The translations under genes and the position numbers were made by a program. Positions 19,992 through 29,838 of a DNA stretch of 64,000 nucleotides are shown piece after piece (within the stretch, counting starts at the first letter, position 1; every line of letters starts with the position of its first letter). The stretch comes from Vibrio cincinnatiensis DSM 19608. Its GTDB lineage: Bacteria > Pseudomonadota > Gammaproteobacteria > Enterobacterales > Vibrionaceae. The stretch lies in NCBI RefSeq assembly GCF_900167345.1, contig NZ_FUXB01000003.1, positions 230,133-294,132 of the forward strand, read 5' to 3'. The notes under the pieces are model-generated. The model had not been told where the DNA came from. It made no database searches and was given only the letters and a program-made list of their open reading frames with translations.

Positions 19992-20379
19992 TTTCCCTCT
20001 CTTTTATTGATTCTAAATAGAACTCAATAACCATGACAACGAAATAAATTCTCCAGTAAAACCGGGGCAATCCCGTCAAATATATTTCGTGCTCATAACT
20101 ATAAAGTGTAATAACCGTGAAGCATGGTACACAAAAAGAGACAAAAATCTAGAAAAACAACCATAAAAAACAGAAAACAGACCAAAAACAAGAGATTTTG
20201 TATAAATAACCAACAACTCAAATATAAAATTACTTTGACAACAAAACATTAATACACTCTTTATTTCTTAAAACATTTCTATACATGGAGAGCAAAAAAG
20301 AAGGAGGTCAATACTTTCAAATTCATCACAACTAAGGTATGGTCCGAGCTAATTTATCCAGAGGTTGTAGGTAGGCATT
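19992..20379. other. Divergent control region between BCCT and cosR-like genes
   Basis: An AT-rich 388-base region without a gene. TTGACA at 20235-20240 faces cosR, but the nearest -10-like hexamer (TTTATT, 20260) is 19 bp away. No strong palindrome stands out. By analogy with other vibrios, CosR should bind here, but I cannot place the site. Confidence 0.35.
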
Positions 20380-20856
20380 GTGGAAAAATATGAAGAAGTG
20401 TTAGTGGCTATTCGTCAAATTATTCGAGCGATTGATTTACACTCAAAAAAATTGAGTAAAGATGCTGGATTAACGGGGCCACAATTGATTCTAATGCGCT
20501 CGATTGAAGTATTGGGAGAAGTCACTATCCGCCAGCTTTCAAAGCATACCAATATGAGCCAAGCGACGGCGACAACCATACTCGATCGCTTAGAACGCAA
20601 TCACTATGTACAGCGAGTGCGAAGTCATACCGACAAACGCAAAGTCCATGCCCATTTAACAGAAGAAGGAAGAGCGCTACTGGCTAAAGCTCCCCAGCCA
20701 CTTCAAGACAGTTTTGTCGATCAGTTCAGACAATTAGAGGATTGGGAACAAAGCCTACTACTTTCCTCCGTTCAGCGGTTATCTGCTATGATGAATGCAG
20801 AAAATATGGATGTGGCTCCTATGCTGGAAATAGGTAGTATTACCAAAACGGAGTAA
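20380..20856 (+). CDS. cosR: MarR-family compatible-solute regulator, CosR-like
   Basis: A 158-residue winged-helix dimer. The DNA-binding part spans about residues 50-110, with recognition helix SQATATTILDRLERN and wing RSHTDKRKVHAHLTEEGR. It starts with GTG, preceded by TAGG at suitable spacing; no ATG lies near. CosR/EctR1-type regulators repress ectoine synthesis and betaine transporter genes at low salinity. The divergent BCCT gene, 388 bases away, matches the known Vibrio context. No ectABC genes are present in this window. The assignment rests on sequence feel and context, hence moderate certainty in the name. Confidence 0.82.
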   Translation: MEKYEEVLVAIRQIIRAIDLHSKKLSKDAGLTGPQLILMRSIEVLGEVTIRQLSKHTNMSQATATTILDRLERNHYVQRVRSHTDKRKVHAHLTEEGRALLAKAPQPLQDSFVDQFRQLEDWEQSLLLSSVQRLSAMMNAENMDVAPMLEIGSITKTE

Positions 20857-20888
20857 TACGACGTTCATTGCGCCCCCCCATGGTTTAT

Positions 20889-20930
20889 AAAGAATGAAGC
20901 CCTGAATATTTCAGGGCTTCATTCTTTATT
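20889..20930. terminator. Long-stem bidirectional terminator
   Basis: A perfect 18-bp stem with a TAT loop (arms 20889-20906 and 20910-20927; core GAAGCCCTGAA/TTCAGGGCTTC), flanked by A and T residues, separates convergent cosR and the next gene. Confidence 0.9.
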
Positions 20931-20939
20931 GGGCACAGA

Positions 20940-21329
20940 TTACAGAACTCGGTAAATAACTTTATTACCCGCTAATGGCTCTTTTGCCACCAGATTTTCT
21001 TCCAACAATTTTTTCAACGCTCCGGCAGCCCAAGAAGCCGCTTTTGCTTCTTCTTGCCCTGCGGCTAAACCGATTGCTTTAGGGTTAATACCGTCTGCAT
21101 TTGCAGCGACAATGTCGAATACTTGTTGTTGCTTTGGCGTTAATACGATTTCTGCGCGATTTGGAGCAGAAACCTTGGCGACATTTGATTGAATTGATAC
21201 TTTCTTTTCAACAGCAGGTTTCGCCGCTACAGGCTTTGCCATTTTTGGTACATTAGCAATATGAGTAACCATCGCTTTGATCCGTTTTTGCAACTTAGCC
21301 TGTACTTTGCGCTTATGAGCAAGTCTCAT
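20940..21329 (-). CDS. Small basic protein with winged-helix-like C-terminus
   Basis: Not recognised as a named family. The 129-residue product has a lysine/arginine-rich N-terminus (RLAHKRKVQAKLQKRIKA), a flexible Ala/Lys/Val/Pro-rich middle (about 25-58), and a C-terminal 65-residue region that reads like a winged helix: EIVLTPKQQQVFDIVAAN, an alanine-rich helix, then LEENLVAKE and KVIYRVL as a wing. GGAGAGAGA precedes the ATG. A nucleoid- or ribosome-associated or regulatory role is possible. It shares a long terminator with cosR but not a promoter. Confidence 0.7.
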   Translation of the reverse strand: MRLAHKRKVQAKLQKRIKAMVTHIANVPKMAKPVAAKPAVEKKVSIQSNVAKVSAPNRAEIVLTPKQQQVFDIVAANADGINPKAIGLAAGQEEAKAASWAAGALKKLLEENLVAKEPLAGNKVIYRVL

Positions 21330-21543
21330 CGGGTATCTCTCTCCATTTCACTGCATCGGGTGCAGTGGTGAAAATTTGAAGCGCGTTTTATAGCAAAATT
21401 TACAGACTATTTGTAGGGTATAAGGCCAACTTCATATTGAAAAGCCGACATTTCCCTAGCAAACGACTAAAATTTCATCATATCAAGAAGAAATAAAACA
21501 TAAGGAATAACGCCCTTTTCCCAACTGCCACCGTGAGGTTTGT

Positions 21544-22209
21544 ATGCCAACGCTACAACTATCCAATCATCCTTTTTATTCTGTAACTGAAATAAAACGC
21601 AGGCTGGGGCTGCCTTTCATCATTCTTATTGCACTCATTATTCTCTTCACTGATTGGCCATTCAACGCTCTACTATGCTCTTTTTTACTATTAATAGCAG
21701 GGGTTGGCTACGGAGTTTTATGCAAAAGTTGGGTCGGGTTTACCTTAACCGCCACCCACTTTCAACAACATTTTTATTATGGAGGCTGGGTGGTTAAGTG
21801 GAACAATATCAGAGATATCGGGGTTTGCAGCTATCAGCAAGAAGGGTGGCACCAGCCTCTACCTTGGATAGGTATCCAACTAAAAAGTTACTCGCCCTTT
21901 TTAGAAGCCATTTGCCCCCGAGTAGCAAGGGAAATGCTACTAAGCCAAAGAGCGCTCCTCTACTTAGGAGCAAAGCAGCAAGAAAAAACGATCATGTTTG
22001 AAGACATTGTTCTAGATTCTACCCCCTATAAGGATGAAAAGGGGCACCTCTATACCGGGTTAATGGCGATGCTTGCCAATCGAATGTGCTACCAGAGGGA
22101 ATACTACGGCTTTGATATCTATATTGCGGAAGCCGATCTAGACCGTAATGCTAATGAATTTGTGGGGTTGGTTCGACGGTATCTCGCAGCCGCCGAACCC
22201 GAGCGATAG
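21544..22209 (+). CDS. Conserved membrane-anchored protein, DUF2982-like
   Basis: A 221-residue protein with two adjacent hydrophobic segments (about 24-41 and 43-62) and then a soluble domain with a PH-like pattern (GFTLTATHFQQHFYYGGWVVKWNNI). It resembles gammaproteobacterial DUF2982 proteins known from Vibrio and Shewanella, a recognition from memory. Function unknown. GTGAGG lies just upstream of the ATG. It is convergent with ycbL, only 13 bases away. Confidence 0.7.
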   Translation: MPTLQLSNHPFYSVTEIKRRLGLPFIILIALIILFTDWPFNALLCSFLLLIAGVGYGVLCKSWVGFTLTATHFQQHFYYGGWVVKWNNIRDIGVCSYQQEGWHQPLPWIGIQLKSYSPFLEAICPRVAREMLLSQRALLYLGAKQQEKTIMFEDIVLDSTPYKDEKGHLYTGLMAMLANRMCYQREYYGFDIYIAEADLDRNANEFVGLVRRYLAAAEPER

Positions 22210-22222
22210 CCTTGTTAAGGGC

Positions 22223-22879
22223 TTAATATAAGGGCATTTCATCAGCCACAAATGGGTTGTTCGCTCGCTCGCGGCCGAATGTCGAGGTAGGACCATGCCC
22301 TGGAATAAACGTCACATCATCGCCCAGAGGCCATAATTTATTTTTGATAGAGTCAATTAAAGTGTTGAAATCCCCTTTGGGGAAATCAGTACGCCCCACA
22401 CTGCCATTAAAGAGTACATCTCCAACAAAGGCCAATCGAGCTTGTTCACTAAACAAAACAATATGGCCTGGCGTATGCCCAGGAGTATGTAATACCGTTA
22501 ATGTCTGATGTCCAAAGGTAATGGTGTTTCCTTCTTCTAGCCATTGAGAGGGCTCAAACGCTTCAGTCAATGGAAAACCAAACATTTGGCTTTGCCCAGC
22601 TAACCCTTGCAACCAAAAATTATCTGCCTTGTGCGGGCCGACAACCTCAATTCCTCCTAATAATTCAGCCAAGGGTTGAGTTCCTCCAACGTGATCCAGA
22701 TGACCATGTGTCAACACTAAGTTAACCACCTGAACGCCTAACTCATCTATCAGCATTTTAAGCTGTTTTACATCACCACCAGGGTCAATCACAATACCTT
22801 GCATGGTTTCATCACACCAAACAATGGAGCAATTCTGCGCAAAAGCGGTTACAGGAACAATCTGATATTTAAGGGACAT
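22223..22879 (-). CDS. ycbL: Metallo-beta-lactamase-fold hydrolase, YcbL-type
   Basis: A 218-residue glyoxalase-II-like hydrolase. The dinuclear metal motif is THGHLDH (His58, His60, Asp62, His63), with further ligands in HTPGHTPGHI, FVGDVLF and the closing PGHGPTS. The short chain lacks the C-terminal helical domain of classical glyoxalase II and fits the small YcbL group, which in enterobacteria can hydrolyse S-lactoylglutathione. It lies directly upstream of aspC in E. coli. Here it is separated from aspC by about 9 kb of inserted genes but keeps its ycbK-ldtD partners. Confidence 0.88.
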   Translation of the reverse strand: MSLKYQIVPVTAFAQNCSIVWCDETMQGIVIDPGGDVKQLKMLIDELGVQVVNLVLTHGHLDHVGGTQPLAELLGGIEVVGPHKADNFWLQGLAGQSQMFGFPLTEAFEPSQWLEEGNTITFGHQTLTVLHTPGHTPGHIVLFSEQARLAFVGDVLFNGSVGRTDFPKGDFNTLIDSIKNKLWPLGDDVTFIPGHGPTSTFGRERANNPFVADEMPLY

Positions 22880-22946
22880 GGGGAAACCTGTTCAGTAACG
22901 ATAAAATATGGCAAGGACTATGACATTCTCACTGTCATTTGACAAG

Positions 22947-23498
22947 TCAGGCCCCTCGCCACTGGCGAATCGCTCCCGTATCAATATGGATGAAGTTACT
23001 CTTGGGATAGTAACCTACGCCACCTGCTTTTAATTTCAGTGCAGCATCATGTACCGTACTGAGTTTGACGCCTTCTAAACGAAAATCAATGGCTTGCCCA
23101 AGCATATGTAAGCTTTTTGTTGCTACCCCACCACCATTATTGCTGCGTAGCATCTCATTGGTCGCGGGTGAACGATAACCAGAAATAATCTCAACTCTTG
23201 CTTCTGTTCCAAGCAAGGTCTGAATACGAGAAAGTTGATCGAAGAGCGCTTTATCCATTGGATGAACTTCATTACGACGAAAATCTCGACAAAGATGATT
23301 TAACCGCTGTAGTTCAGATCGCACATATCGATGGCCGTTAAAATAGCAAGATTCTAAGCTTTCACCGGTATGCAAATTATTGAGGGTTAATACTCTAGGC
23401 TCTTGAGGCAAAGAGGCATGAACAAGTGAAGGTAAGGTAGCAGCCGAAGCTATGCCCAAACCAGTCAATTGAAGAAAATGACGACGAGATAAATGCAA
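22947..23498 (-). CDS. mepK: Murein endopeptidase MepK (YcbK)
   Basis: Periplasmic M15-type zinc peptidase that cleaves 3-3 and 4-3 peptidoglycan crosslinks. The N-terminus is a twin-arginine signal (SRRHFLQL at 4-11, then a hydrophobic stretch to about residue 28), so export is by Tat. Zinc ligands are His131 and Asp138 in HMLGQAIDFR and His171 in HIDTG. The length of 183 matches E. coli YcbK. It sits beside the L,D-transpeptidase that makes 3-3 crosslinks, so the two enzymes form and cut the same bond. Confidence 0.9.
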   Translation of the reverse strand: MHLSRRHFLQLTGLGIASAATLPSLVHASLPQEPRVLTLNNLHTGESLESCYFNGHRYVRSELQRLNHLCRDFRRNEVHPMDKALFDQLSRIQTLLGTEARVEIISGYRSPATNEMLRSNNGGGVATKSLHMLGQAIDFRLEGVKLSTVHDAALKLKAGGVGYYPKSNFIHIDTGAIRQWRGA

Positions 23499-23662
23499 AA
23501 CAATACCTTCACGACTTATTTGTGGTGGAATGAAGGCGAAAAATAGCGAACTCCAAGGCTAACATCAAATATTACATAACGATAATTTGAAGGATTTCTG
23601 TCTTAATCAGGCTTACTTATTGACAATAAAGAAATTATTTTTCTGTCATTTTTTAGTCAACC

Positions 23663-25213
23663 TTATTGAGAAATAACACGATCAAGATGATAGATATCAT
23701 CACGAAAATGTATCTGACCACGATCATACCATGTTGTTTGATAGATAATCTGTACCGGAATACGCTGCCTTAACGCGATAGCATGATTAACATCACTGCT
23801 CTGTGGTGCATATTTTTCATTATCGAGCCCCTGCTTTTTCAGCAAAGTACTGGCAAATAGATCCGCATTTTCGACACGAATACATCCAGAGCTAAATGCA
23901 CGGGAATGATAATTAAACAAATGTTTACTTGGCGTATCATGTAAAAAAATTGCTCGACGATTAGGAGTATTAAATTTGTATAACCCTAATGCATTTCGGT
24001 ATCCAGCTTGTTGACGAAGGCGATAAGGGAAAGATTCAGGTTGCACATTCTCCCAATCAATTAAAGCCGGATCCATCGCTTGTGTCGCTCCCCAATTGGG
24101 TAATATCTCAATATGCTGTCGGGCTAAATATTGCCTGTCCCTTTTTGCTATTGGCAAAATATCTTCGACCATAATTTTATAAGGTACATTCCAAGTTGGA
24201 TTAACAATTAACGAATCTAACCGAGTTGTCATGACTGGTGTTGGGCGAGTAACACGCCCAACGACAACTTTTGATTGAAATACCGCCTCCCCTGCATGCC
24301 AGTATTTAAGCTCAAAGTTGGGTACGTTAACCACTATCGCGGTGCTTGAAGTCGGCCATAAACGCATACGTTCAGCATTTAAGGCAATCAGCCCTAACCG
24401 TGCATTCACTGATAAATTCAACCATTTGAGCGTATTGGGTCCAATAATCCCATCTGGAGCTAGGCCATGCAATGTCTGAAACTGTTTTACCGGTTCAACC
24501 AAAGAATTATCATACCAAGAGACATCATTACGTATTGTGGTGATATCGATATTCACTAAAGCCAAACGTTGAATCAGTGTTTGCCTATCCTCCAACTTAT
24601 CCCCCACTTTTTTTAGGCCACGTTGTTGATAAAGAATGAATGGCGTTTGACTCAATGGACGTAAAAAGCGATAAGCATAAATTAACTGCTGATAAGCGGG
24701 ATCTTGTGGAGTATAGCGATAAATTAAGTGGTCAAGAGTCTTCGATCCAATGGCCACATGCAGGGCAAAAAGTGCACTTTCACTCGGAAGTGGTAAAATA
24801 TGCTCTAATTTGTGACCATTGAAAAACCACCCCATCCCCTCTTTAGTCGCCAGCTCTGCATAACTTAAATACATCAGCAAGGTATCGGTTGCGAGTAAAT
24901 CATACTCAAACCAAGCTTCCTGTTGCCGCGTCTCACTCAGCTGCTTTAGCCGTTGAGTAAAGAGTGGGCTGATTTTGGCCCAGTGAATCAGATCCAACTG
25001 CTCTTCAAACTGCATACGGCTAAGCATATCCGTCCATATCAGTTGATCATTATTACGGTGGTAGATCTGCTCTAATTGTTCGGGATAATAAAACGAGAAT
25101 GAGTACGCTTCATCACGGGTTAGCCACTCCAGTTTTGTAAAATACGGAGTCGCAGCAAGGGGAAGGCTGAATAAAATAAAAAAACCAGCAACTAAGAAAC
25201 GATATTTCATCAC
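23663..25213 (-). CDS. ldtD: L,D-transpeptidase, LdtD-like
   Basis: Forms 3-3 meso-diaminopimelate crosslinks in peptidoglycan. Residues 1-21 are a signal peptide. A scaffold domain follows, then a peptidoglycan-binding motif (VKQFQTLHGLAPDGIIGPNT, about 247-266) and the YkuD catalytic domain. The active site reads SSGCIRVE with nucleophile Cys444 and an upstream HDTPSKHLF motif. At 516 residues it is about 100 shorter than E. coli LdtD, mainly at the N-terminus. In Vibrio, 3-3 crosslinks are linked to beta-lactam tolerance and outer membrane stress. The 164-base gap to mepK contains nothing notable. Confidence 0.92.
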   Translation of the reverse strand: MMKYRFLVAGFFILFSLPLAATPYFTKLEWLTRDEAYSFSFYYPEQLEQIYHRNNDQLIWTDMLSRMQFEEQLDLIHWAKISPLFTQRLKQLSETRQQEAWFEYDLLATDTLLMYLSYAELATKEGMGWFFNGHKLEHILPLPSESALFALHVAIGSKTLDHLIYRYTPQDPAYQQLIYAYRFLRPLSQTPFILYQQRGLKKVGDKLEDRQTLIQRLALVNIDITTIRNDVSWYDNSLVEPVKQFQTLHGLAPDGIIGPNTLKWLNLSVNARLGLIALNAERMRLWPTSSTAIVVNVPNFELKYWHAGEAVFQSKVVVGRVTRPTPVMTTRLDSLIVNPTWNVPYKIMVEDILPIAKRDRQYLARQHIEILPNWGATQAMDPALIDWENVQPESFPYRLRQQAGYRNALGLYKFNTPNRRAIFLHDTPSKHLFNYHSRAFSSGCIRVENADLFASTLLKKQGLDNEKYAPQSSDVNHAIALRQRIPVQIIYQTTWYDRGQIHFRDDIYHLDRVISQ

Positions 25214-25302
25214 AGCTCGGCCTTACAGAATTAGCGTTGAGCTAAGTATGGCAAAAGAACGGCATTTAACCAAACTGTTCAGAGGTCTCGGTACACATAA
25301 AA

Positions 25303-25324
25303 AAACCTCATCGAAATGAGGTTT
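25303..25324 (-). terminator. Rho-independent terminator after ribA
   Basis: On the minus strand, AAACCTCAT (25324-25316) pairs with ATGAGGTTT (25311-25303), followed by further T residues. Confidence 0.85.
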
Positions 25325-25333
25325 CCATTGCCT

Positions 25334-25930
25334 TTACAGTTTCAAACTATGCTTACCATGAGCAACTTTCGCTTGCAGGTATTTTTCATTACCGTGCTTA
25401 ATATGTGCCGCAGTATTCACAACTTCAACAATCTCGATACCCTGTTCTTTTAACTCTCGAATCTTTTTAGGGTTATTCGTCACCAAACGGATTTTTGTCA
25501 CTCCCAAGGCTTTGAGCATTTGGGCAGCTTCAGTAAAATCACGGAGATCATCACTAAAACCAAGGTGGTTATTGGCTTGGTATGTGTCCATTCCTTGGCT
25601 TTGCAACCGGTACGCATCAATTTTGTTATACAATCCAATCCCACGCCCTTCCTGACGCAAATAGAGAATAATGCCGCCATGCTCTCCCATTTTATTAATG
25701 GTTTCTTCTAACTGCTCACCACAGTCACATCGAGAAGAATGAAAGACATCACCGGTTAGGCACTCAGAGTGCATTCTCACTAAGGGAACCGACTGAGTTT
25801 TATCTGCGGACTGGAAGATAACCGCTACATGCTCTTTCTCTGTTTTTAGCCCTTGGAATGAAAGTATTTCCGCATCAATGTTACTTTTCAAACCCACTTT
25901 TAAATCAACTCTGGCTCTTACTTCCGCCAT
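25334..25930 (-). CDS. ribA: GTP cyclohydrolase II
   Basis: Opens the riboflavin pathway by converting GTP to 2,5-diamino-6-ribosylamino-pyrimidinone phosphate. Zinc ligands Cys57, Cys68 and Cys70 lie in [20 protein letters not shown] with the same spacing as E. coli Rib[15 protein letters not shown] carries the catalytic arginine region. A GTG at 25942 would add four residues; the ATG at 25930 (MAEVRARVD) is preferred. The protein (198 residues) is the stand-alone form, not fused to RibB. No FMN riboswitch is seen upstream. Confidence 0.93.
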   Translation of the reverse strand: MAEVRARVDLKVGLKSNIDAEILSFQGLKTEKEHVAVIFQSADKTQSVPLVRMHSECLTGDVFHSSRCDCGEQLEETINKMGEHGGIILYLRQEGRGIGLYNKIDAYRLQSQGMDTYQANNHLGFSDDLRDFTEAAQMLKALGVTKIRLVTNNPKKIRELKEQGIEIVEVVNTAAHIKHGNEKYLQAKVAHGKHSLKL

Positions 25931-26087
25931 ATCTGCACTCACTTGAATTTTTCTGGTTGCATGCTGGAATGGTATGCATCTTTTTACGCTATTGTGACTT
26001 TACTATGGGGACAGCTTGCCCCATTTTCAACGAAAAGTTCACAATTTCAATATTTGTTATATTATAACAATTTCAAAAAACGGCAAC

Positions 26088-26121
26088 AAAAAACCCAGTC
26101 TTACTTACACATAAGCTGGGT
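26088..26121 (-). terminator. Terminator downstream of the 59-codon gene
   Basis: On the minus strand, ACCCAG (26121-26116) pairs with CTGGGT (26098-26093), extended by CTTA/TAAG, and runs into TTTTTTG. A smaller 6-bp inverted repeat (CGTAGT/ACTACG, 26144-26160) lies between it and the stop codon. Confidence 0.75.
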
Positions 26122-26161
26122 CTCTTTACTAGTAAGCCTTGTACGTAGTTTCACACTACGC

Positions 26162-26341
26162 TTAATGGCTCTGTGATTTCTTCCATACCGTCAATTCAAC
26201 CCAGATTTGCTCTAGTTGTTTTAGCTCTTCTGCCGTTAATAACGACAAGGTTGTTTTTTCTTGAGATAAGGGGTATGACTGAAAGGCACTTATCTGCGCA
26301 TAAAAATCTTTTTTTAATTGCGTAATGGCTGCGTAGTCCAC
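26162..26341 (-). CDS. Unrecognised small protein, 59 residues
   Basis: A short reading frame in the 845-base gap between ribA and gyrA. It starts with GTG at 26341, preceded by AGGGG with six bases of spacing, and ends TAA at 26162-26164. A terminator lies about 40 bases further on. The product is soluble and glutamine/lysine-rich. It begins MDYAAITQLKKDF, contains LLTAEELKQLEQIWVEL, and probably forms two amphipathic helices. I do not recognise the family. An overlapping 60-codon frame (26196-26378) on the same strand lacks these signals and is a shadow. Confidence 0.75.
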   Translation of the reverse strand: MDYAAITQLKKDFYAQISAFQSYPLSQEKTTLSLLTAEELKQLEQIWVELTVWKKSQSH

Positions 26342-26730
26342 TGGATACCCCTATCGAAATAGCTTGGTGATTATTCATACGAATTAAATACTATCACTTT
26401 ATTCTCGTAACTGACAATTATATTTTTATTTTGGAATAGTTATCACAATAACATAAGCGCAAGTAATAATTAACGATAAATAATGAAATCGATCATTTCA
26501 CTTCATTATTAGATCAAACATAAAATGATCAGCCTATATTCATTATTTTTAGCGATAGATATAGAGAAAATATATAAATAATGATCTTACCTATTATCGA
26601 TAGTCGCCCATTTCCTTTCACTAACAATAACACCTATCTTTAAGGTTTCTTCAGATGATCACTGGCTTAATTGAGTTCAACGCTAATATGTGACATTTGA
26701 TCTCCTCGCTTGTTGCCGATCTATAGAATA
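26342..26730. other. AT-rich gene-free region with clustered GATC sites
   Basis: No coding sequence is visible. Seven GATC (Dam) sites start at 26491, 26512, 26527, 26583, 26657, 26699 and 26718, far more than expected in 232 AT-rich bases. A dyad TGAAAT/ATTTCA surrounds the first (26484-26500). The promoter of the 59-codon gene should lie in the left part. Confidence 0.45.
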
Positions 26731-26764
26731 AAAAAAACCGAGCTTATTATCCGCTCGGCTTTTT
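26731..26764 (-). terminator. Rho-independent terminator after gyrA
   Basis: CCGAGC (26738-26743) pairs with GCTCGG (26753-26758), with A and T runs either side. The minus-strand tail is eight T residues. Confidence 0.88.
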
Positions 26765-26787
26765 ATGATTCATCGCGTAAATACTAT

Positions 26788-29484
26788 TTACTCTTCTGAA
26801 TCTGTCTCGCTAGCATTAGCAGCTGGATCTTTTGCATCAACGACAGTGTCTTCTGCCTCTTCTATTGGAGGTAAATCGGCTTCATCCACTTCTTCAATGC
26901 GCTGTAAGCCAACCACTTTTTCATCTTCGGAAGTGCGAATCAAAGTAACGCCTTGCGTGTTACGACCCACTTGACTAACTTCAGCAACTCGAGTACGAAC
27001 CAAAGTACCAGCGTTGGTGATCATCATAAATTCATCGCCTTCTTCAGCTTGAACTGCACCAACAACACTACCATTACGCTCAGACACTTTGATAGAAACA
27101 ACGCCTTGAGTACCACGACCTTTGGTCGGATATTCAGACAAGCTGGTGCGCTTACCGTAACCATTTTCGGTCACGGTGAGGACATCACCTTCCGTCTTCG
27201 GCACGATCAATGAAACCACTTGATCGCCATCAGCCAACTTCATACCACGGACACCCGAGGCAGTGCGTCCCATAGGACGGACACCTTTGAACTTAATTTC
27301 TGGCTGACCGTTTTCATCAAGTACAGGTTGACCATTCTCATCAAATACCGCGATTTCTTCCGCTTCTTTAAAGCGGACCACTTTACCAAATTTTGAGAAC
27401 AGCATGATTTCATTATTACCATCGGTGATATCAACCCCAATTAATGAGTCATCATCACGCAGATTGACGGCAATCAAACCATTAGCCCGAACATTAGCAA
27501 ACTGGTCTAGGGACGTTTTCTTCACCGTACCGTCGCCCGTAGCCATAAAGATAAATTTATCATCACTAAACTCGGTAACCGGAAGAATAGCTGTAATGCG
27601 CTCTTCGGCTTCCAATGGCAATAGGTTGACAATAGGTTTACCACGTGCGGTGCGACTTGCTAGCGGTAATTGATACACTTTCAGGCGATATGTTTTACCA
27701 CGAGTCGAGAAGCACAAGATATTATCATGCGTATTCGCAACCAAAAGACGCTCAATGTAGTCTTCGTCTTTCATCCGAGTCGCACTCTTACCTTTACCGC
27801 CTCGGCGTTGCGCTTCGTAATCACTGAGTAATTGATACTTCACATAACCTTCGTGAGAAAGCGTCACCACCACATCTTCACGAGCGATCAGTTCTTCCAT
27901 ATCAATATCATGCGTTGCCGCAGTGATTTCAGTACGGCGAGCATCACCAAAGTTCGCTTTTGCCATTTCCAATTCTTCACGAATCACTTCCATTAAGCGT
28001 TCGGTATCAGAAAGAATACGAATCAACTCTGCGATTTCATCCAACAACGCTTTATATTCATCGAGGATTTTCTCGTGCTCTAATCCGGTTAAACGGTGTA
28101 GGCGTAGATCTAGAATCGCCTGAGCTTGCTGCTCAGTTAAGAAATACTGACCATCACGGATACCGTATTGAGGCTCAAGCCATTCAGGACGAGCGGCATC
28201 AGTTCCTGCGCGTTCTAACATGGCAGCGACATGACCTAATTCCCAGCCTCTTGAAATCAAACCGACTTTTGCTTCAGCCGGTGTCGGCGCTTTACGAATT
28301 AAATCAATGATGTCATCGATATTAGCCAGTGCTAGTGCTAGACCTTCAAGAATATGTGCACGTTCACGTGCTTTACGCAATTCAAAGATAGTCCGGCGAG
28401 TCACCACTTCACGACGGTGGTTAACAAAACATTTCAACATCTCTTTTAGGTTGAAAAGTTTTGGCTGACCATTATCCAGTGCCACCATGTTAATACCAAA
28501 GGTGGTTTGCAGTTGAGTGTTGGCGTACAGGTTATTCAGTACCACTTCACCCACCGCATCGCGGCGACATTCAATCACAATGCGCATTCCGTCTTTATCA
28601 GACTCATCACGCAGCGCACTAATACCTTCGACTTTTTTCTCTTTGACTAAATCGGCAATCTTTTCAATCAAACGAGCTTTATTCACTTGATACGGAATTT
28701 CCGTGACAATAATGGTTTCTTTACCATGTTTATCGGCTTCAATTTCCGCTTTTGAACGCATGTAAACTTTACCGCGCCCAGTTTTGTAAGCATCAATGAT
28801 CCCTTTACGACCGCTGATTAGTGCTGCCGTTGGGAAATCAGGCCCTGGAATATACTCCATAAGCTCATCAATCGTGATGTCTTCATTATTGATATAGGCC
28901 AAACATCCATCGATAACTTCCGTCAGGTTGTGCGGAGGGATATTCGTGGCCATACCAACCGCAATCCCTGACGAACCATTAACTAATAAGTTAGGAATTT
29001 TGGTGGGTAAAACCGCAGGAATTTGCTCTGTGCCATCATAGTTAGGCACAAAATCCACGGTTTCTTTATCTAAATCGGCAAGAAGCTCATGGGCCATTTT
29101 TGCCATACGAACTTCGGTATAACGCATCGCCGCCGCTGAGTCACCATCAATAGAACCAAAGTTACCTTGGCCATCAACTAACATATAGCGGAGTGAGAAT
29201 GGCTGTGCCATCCGAACAATTGTATCGTAAACCGCACTATCACCATGTGGGTGATATTTACCGATTACGTCCCCTACCACACGGGCAGATTTTTTATATG
29301 GTTTATTCCAATCATTACCCAGTACATTCATCGCAAATAAAACGCGACGGTGAACTGGCTTTAGGCCATCACGCACATCGGGAAGAGCACGACCCACGAT
29401 AACTGACATCGCGTAGTCTAAGTATGAACCTCGAAGCTCATCTTCGATGTTTACGGGCGTGATCTCTTTAGCTAGATCGCTCAT
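26788..29484 (-). CDS. gyrA: DNA gyrase subunit A
   Basis: The DNA-cleaving subunit of gyrase, working with GyrB to introduce negative supercoils. The 898-residue protein has the winged-helix/tower breakage-reunion half, with catalytic Tyr in AAAMRYTE (residue 122 by E. coli alignment), and a C-terminal beta-pinwheel opening with the GyrA box QRRGGKG. The quinolone region reads [13 protein letters not shown] with Ser83 and Asp87, the susceptible state. The C-terminus is an acidic tail ([15 protein letters not shown]...), as in other gammaproteobacteria. It is divergent from ubiG, as in E. coli. Confidence 0.98.
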   Translation of the reverse strand: MSDLAKEITPVNIEDELRGSYLDYAMSVIVGRALPDVRDGLKPVHRRVLFAMNVLGNDWNKPYKKSARVVGDVIGKYHPHGDSAVYDTIVRMAQPFSLRYMLVDGQGNFGSIDGDSAAAMRYTEVRMAKMAHELLADLDKETVDFVPNYDGTEQIPAVLPTKIPNLLVNGSSGIAVGMATNIPPHNLTEVIDGCLAYINNEDITIDELMEYIPGPDFPTAALISGRKGIIDAYKTGRGKVYMRSKAEIEADKHGKETIIVTEIPYQVNKARLIEKIADLVKEKKVEGISALRDESDKDGMRIVIECRRDAVGEVVLNNLYANTQLQTTFGINMVALDNGQPKLFNLKEMLKCFVNHRREVVTRRTIFELRKARERAHILEGLALALANIDDIIDLIRKAPTPAEAKVGLISRGWELGHVAAMLERAGTDAARPEWLEPQYGIRDGQYFLTEQQAQAILDLRLHRLTGLEHEKILDEYKALLDEIAELIRILSDTERLMEVIREELEMAKANFGDARRTEITAATHDIDMEELIAREDVVVTLSHEGYVKYQLLSDYEAQRRGGKGKSATRMKDEDYIERLLVANTHDNILCFSTRGKTYRLKVYQLPLASRTARGKPIVNLLPLEAEERITAILPVTEFSDDKFIFMATGDGTVKKTSLDQFANVRANGLIAVNLRDDDSLIGVDITDGNNEIMLFSKFGKVVRFKEAEEIAVFDENGQPVLDENGQPEIKFKGVRPMGRTASGVRGMKLADGDQVVSLIVPKTEGDVLTVTENGYGKRTSLSEYPTKGRGTQGVVSIKVSERNGSVVGAVQAEEGDEFMMITNAGTLVRTRVAEVSQVGRNTQGVTLIRTSEDEKVVGLQRIEEVDEADLPPIEEAEDTVVDAKDPAANASETDSEE

Positions 29485-29838
29485 AGAGCCATTATCCCTC
29501 TACAGTTTGATCGGTATATCCAGATCACATTGAATGCTGTTCTAAAAACAGAACCAAACATTACCGATGTGTCACCCGGATAATATTGATACTTATAAGG
29601 TTGGAAAATATAACACAAGTTCACCGGGTTCGGCATCACTTTCCCTGCCCTTTTATCAGGTTGTGAGCTTTGTTGGGTACCAAATGCTGAGAAATCACAC
29701 ACTCATCCCATATCCGACTGATAACTGGTCGGTTTTTGTTCAACATTTAACGAATCATCGATAACGGGTGGTATGAATCACGAACCTGGTTATAATGCCA
29801 GCTTAATTTCTGGATGCATAACACAGGCAATGATAAGC
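29485..29838. other. Divergent gyrA-ubiG intergenic region
   Basis: A 354-base gap with no gene. It contains TATAAT at 29791-29796, 43 bases before ubiG, as a likely -10, without a matching -35. On the gyrA side there is a small stem GTTCT/AGAAC (29539-29554) and a TATACC -10-like hexamer. The supercoiling-sensitive gyrA promoter could not be fixed by eye. Confidence 0.35.

Noticed and set aside
26765..28310. Several open frames on the plus strand opposite gyrA
   Set aside because: Their serine- and arginine-rich products mirror gyrA codons; gyrA itself is unmistakable.
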